Below are positions 61,592 through 64,000 of a stretch of 64,000 nt of DNA, piece after piece. Position numbers and translations under genes: made by a program. Source of the stretch: Hyphomicrobiaceae bacterium. GTDB taxonomy: Bacteria; Pseudomonadota; Alphaproteobacteria; Rhizobiales; Hyphomicrobiaceae. The notes beneath the pieces were generated by a model, which made no database searches, was not told the DNA's origin, and saw only the letters and a list, made by a program, of their open reading frames with translations. Where the stretch lies: the NCBI GenBank assembly GCA_030655135.1, contig JAURWC010000022.1, positions 248,001 to 312,000 of the forward strand. The letters run 5' to 3'. How positions within the stretch are numbered: position 1 is the first letter of the stretch; every line of letters starts with the position of its first letter.

Positions 61592-62590
61592 TCAGGTTAG
61601 TAGACCGGCTTTCTTGGCCAGATCCGCGAGGCTGGTCGCAGGGCGCGCGCCGACGTGGCTGATGATCTCGGCCGCTGCCAAGCTGGCTAGGCGGCCGGAC
61701 TTTTCGAGGTCGAAGCCCCGGGAGACGCCAAAGAGGAAACCGGCGGCGTAGAGATCCCCGGCACCGGTGCTATCCACCACCTTTGCCACGGGCGCGACCG
61801 GAACGCTGATGCTCTGACCGTCAGAAAGAATGACGGAGCCTTTCTCGCTGCGCGTGAGGGCTGCGAGCTTGGTGTCCGCGGCGGCACGCTGGGCCGCCTC
61901 CTCGAAGCTCGATGTTTCATAGAGCGACATGATTTCAGTTTCGTTGGCGAACAGGATGGCGATGCCCGAGCGGATCAGGTCCAGGAACTCCGCGCGATGC
62001 CGGCCGACACAGAAGCCGTCGGATAGCGTCAATGCAACCTGGCGGCCGGCGGCGTTGGCGATCGTAACCGCCTCGCGAAAGGCAGCCTTGGCAGCGGGCT
62101 TATCGAACAGATAGCCTTCGAGGTAGACGATGGCGCTGTCGCGGATGATGGCGGGGTCGACCTGGGTGCTGTCCAAGTCCGTGGAGATGCCAAGATAGGT
62201 GTTCATCGTCCGCTCGCCGTCGGGCGTAACGAGGATCAGGCAGCGCCCGGTGGGATCGCCGCCGGCGATGGCAGGGCTGTCGAACTTGACGCCGATAGCA
62301 TTGATGTCATGGCGGAAGATCTTGCCGAACTCATCGTCGGCAACCTTGCCGATGAAGGCCGCATTTCCGCCGAAAGAGGCCAGGCCGGCTATCGTATTGG
62401 CGGCCGATCCGCCCGACGTTTCGACTGCAGGGCCCATGCTGGCATAGAGCGAAGCCACGCGATCGGCATCGACCAGGGTCATCGCGCCCTTGGTGGCGCC
62501 GTGGGTCACCAGGAACTGCTCGTCGCAGCGGCCGATGATGTCGACAATTGCATTGCCGATGGCAACGACGTCGTAGCGCGCAGTGGTCAT
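61592..62590 (-). CDS. Adenosine kinase-like PfkB family sugar kinase
   Basis: A 332-residue ribokinase-family kinase. VVAIGNAIVDIIGRCDEQFL at the start, GGSAANTIAGLASFGGNAAF (PfkB signature 1, about 59-78) and VDSTGAGDLYAAGFLFG (signature 2 with catalytic Asp, about 272-288). The adenosine kinase/YdjH-like start GNAIVDI and the DGFCVGRHRAEFL motif fit the group annotated as adenosine kinase in Hyphomicrobiales. Followed by nothing on its strand until a 221-base gap. Confidence 0.9.
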   Translation of the reverse strand: MTTARYDVVAIGNAIVDIIGRCDEQFLVTHGATKGAMTLVDADRVASLYASMGPAVETSGGSAANTIAGLASFGGNAAFIGKVADDEFGKIFRHDINAIGVKFDSPAIAGGDPTGRCLILVTPDGERTMNTYLGISTDLDSTQVDPAIIRDSAIVYLEGYLFDKPAAKAAFREAVTIANAAGRQVALTLSDGFCVGRHRAEFLDLIRSGIAILFANETEIMSLYETSSFEEAAQRAAADTKLAALTRSEKGSVILSDGQSISVPVAPVAKVVDSTGAGDLYAAGFLFGVSRGFDLEKSGRLASLAAAEIISHVGARPATSLADLAKKAGLLT

Positions 62591-62681
62591 GGTGCCCCCT
62601 GTGGTTCAGCGGGCGCACTATAGGGACGGCGGGCCGAGGCGCAAGGACGCGGGTGTCGCGTGTTGGATCGGCGCGAAGCGG

Positions 62682-63728
62682 CTAGCGGCGCGTGGTGGCG
62701 CTGACGCCTGCGCGGGCGTGCTTGGCGAGCGTGAGCAGCAGGCGTTCGCTGAGCGTGTCTTCCAGCGCGCTCGTCAAGCGGGCCGCCTTGGCAGCTGTCG
62801 CGATGGCGGACAGGGCCGTGTCGAGCCGCGGCGTCGACCACAGGCGGAGCTGTGCTGCGAAAGTCTCTTTTTGCCGGAAATGGAGCGGCGGACGCAGGCC
62901 GCGCAGCGCATCGTCCAGGGAACGGCCCTGATCCATGGCGGTGCGCGTGCGATGCAGGCGGTGAAAGTAGCGTTGCGTCGCCAGGATGATGCCTTGCGGG
63001 CTTTCGCCGGCTGCAACCGAGCGCGTGAACTCACCGACCGCGCGGGCTGCATCGCCAGAGGCGGCGGCCGTGATGATGCGGTCCATGGACTGCTCGGAGG
63101 CGTCGCCGACGATGGCTTCAACGTCGTCGACGTCAATTTCGGCTTTTCCCAAGGCGTAAAGCGTAAGCTTTTCGACCTCTCCCCGGGATAGGCCACGATC
63201 GGCGCCGAGGCGCGAGACAAGCAGGTCGCGGGCGTCAGGGGCAATTTTGATGCCGGCGGCGTCGAGCACTTGGCGGACCATGCCCTCGAGGTCTTGGGCC
63301 TCGTCGCCGTAGCAGGCGATCGCGGCCGCCGTTGCCGACTTCTCAAACAGCGGGCGTAGTCCTTCGTCGGGTTTGAGGTTGCCGGCTTCGACGATCAACA
63401 CGCCGGCGATCGGCGGGCCCTCCAGCAAGGGGCGTAGGGCGTTGGCGTTGATGCGGCGGCTGGCGGCCGTGCGTACGATCTTGCGGCCGCCAAACATCGG
63501 CATCGTCATGAGTTCGACGGCGAGGCGGTCCGGGTCGTTGTCGAGGTCGGAATCGTCGACGCGGATGATTTCGCCGGCGGGATCTTCGCGTTGCGCCAAA
63601 GCGCGTGCGAGCAGTGCGGAACGCTCTGACACGAGCCCGGCGTCGCTGCCGAAGAAGAGAATTGCGGATAGGCGTGGATCAGGCGATTTGAGGAAGGCGT
63701 TAGCCTGGTGTGCCTTGACGGCAACCAT
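62682..63728 (-). CDS. holA: DNA polymerase III subunit delta
   Basis: Clamp-loader subunit that opens the sliding clamp. 348 residues with AILFFGSDAGLVSERSALLA (about 20-39), RIVRTAASRRINANALRPLL, VLIVEAGNLKPDEGLRPLFE, and LGADRGLSRGEVEKLTLYAL (about 172-191). Eight bases before its start ends the LptE-like gene; holA beside lptE is the standard order. Confidence 0.94.
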   Translation of the reverse strand: MVAVKAHQANAFLKSPDPRLSAILFFGSDAGLVSERSALLARALAQREDPAGEIIRVDDSDLDNDPDRLAVELMTMPMFGGRKIVRTAASRRINANALRPLLEGPPIAGVLIVEAGNLKPDEGLRPLFEKSATAAAIACYGDEAQDLEGMVRQVLDAAGIKIAPDARDLLVSRLGADRGLSRGEVEKLTLYALGKAEIDVDDVEAIVGDASEQSMDRIITAAASGDAARAVGEFTRSVAAGESPQGIILATQRYFHRLHRTRTAMDQGRSLDDALRGLRPPLHFRQKETFAAQLRLWSTPRLDTALSAIATAAKAARLTSALEDTLSERLLLTLAKHARAGVSATTRR

Positions 63729-63735
63729 GAATGGC

Positions 63736-64000
63736 TCAGGCCGACGTGGCGAGGTAGGCGGCCAAGCGCGACTTCAACTCTTCTCCGACGGTCTTGGCGG
63801 CGCGATCCTGAGCGTCTTTTTCGGCGCGCACGTTGGAGTAGATCGACGTGAAGCGCTCGTAGCTGGCCTGGCCGAAGCTCTTGCCCTTGAGCACCACGGC
63901 CTTATCGGCAATGCGGACAAGCTGGAAAGATGCGTCGATCGAATAGATCTGGCTCTGGGCGTCGCCGTCGCTGCGGATCAGAGTCGAGGTTTTGCCTTCG
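63736..64000 (-). CDS. lptE: LPS-assembly lipoprotein LptE-like (C-terminal part; gene enters from beyond window)
   Basis: About 88 C-terminal residues read in frame before the stop at 63736-63738. QIYSIDASFQLVRIADKAVV followed by LKGKSFGQASYERFTSIYSN and VRAEKDAQDRAAKTVGEELK matches the alphaproteobacterial LptE/LPS-assembly lipoprotein C-terminus (the conserved S-Y-x-R-F/Y-S-x-Y-S-N-x-x-A motif). The lipobox and N-terminus lie outside. Upstream of holA, as usual; the leuS gene expected next is beyond the window. Confidence 0.8.
   Translation of the reverse strand, partial: EGKTSTLIRSDGDAQSQIYSIDASFQLVRIADKAVVLKGKSFGQASYERFTSIYSNVRAEKDAQDRAAKTVGEELKSRLAAYLATSA

Overview
The window reads as a contiguous chromosomal segment of a GC-rich alphaproteobacterium of the order Hyphomicrobiales (Rhizobiales), most like a Hyphomicrobium-type or related methylotroph. 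The basis is gene order and content: the dnaQ-coaE-aroE-maf-ppsR / hemE-hemJ-rho / mnmE-mnmG-rsmG-parA-parB string typical of alphaproteobacterial origin regions; a CoA-ester lyase beside mesaconyl-CoA hydratase (ethylmalonyl-CoA pathway); secB, a Tim44-like protein and an IalB-family protein; and GANTC and parS motifs. I saw no rRNA, tRNA, CRISPR array, prophage or intact IS element.

Layout. 1-7,033: partial pyridoxal kinase, CoA-ester lyase and mesaconyl-CoA hydratase, a CsaA-like tRNA-binding protein, a HicB antitoxin with a frameshifted HicA, a Cu/Zn-SOD-like protein lacking metal ligands, and sdhCDA without sdhB. 7,034-12,700: DUF2239, Ohr, and cytochrome c maturation genes (ccmABCDG, minus strand) interrupted by a TacA-TacT type toxin-antitoxin module on the plus strand. 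12,700-26,450: aconitase, DUF1223, two unknown proteins, an M3 peptidase, DUF2794, a BAX-inhibitor-type membrane protein, and a YbbAP-like ABC exporter beside a TesA esterase. 26,450-38,200: a repeat-rich accessory stretch with RNA ligase-like ThpR, an SDR, DUF938 and DUF930-like proteins, a Pit phosphate transporter with its DUF47 partner, a quinone reductase, a SPOUT methyltransferase, a DinJ-YafQ toxin-antitoxin pair, Smr, MltA and a Tim44-like protein.

38,250-61,000 is the origin-proximal core. Genes on either side of 42,646-43,058 are transcribed away from it (ppsR, maf, aroE, coaE, dnaQ leftward; hemE, hemJ, rho rightward). This gap holds a cluster of DnaA-box-like sequences, a 16-bp direct repeat and an AT-richer GANTC-containing stretch, so it is the best candidate for oriC. 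About 12 kb away, mnmE-mnmG-rsmG-parA-parB carries two consensus parS palindromes and two degenerate ones. An 80-bp stretch next to one parS holds eight GANTC (CcrM-type) sites. Between rho and mnmE lie YCII and cupin proteins, a lipid hydroxylase-desaturase pair and a DUF255 thioredoxin-domain protein.

61,000-64,000: a hypothetical protein, an adenosine-kinase-like PfkB kinase, holA and the C-terminus of an LptE-like lipoprotein.

The intergenic DNA is unusual. At least six families of short inverted-repeat elements recur, including a 26-bp perfect palindrome built on GGGTCAGACCC, a 43-bp palindrome, and MITE-like elements, one of them duplicated in tandem. No single gene cluster stands out as a clear new system. 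The strongest leads are the GANTC/parS/oriC arrangement, the metal-ligand-less SOD, the C-rich rho leader, a ribosome-binding site set in a hairpin loop, and the toxin-antitoxin module inside the ccm locus.
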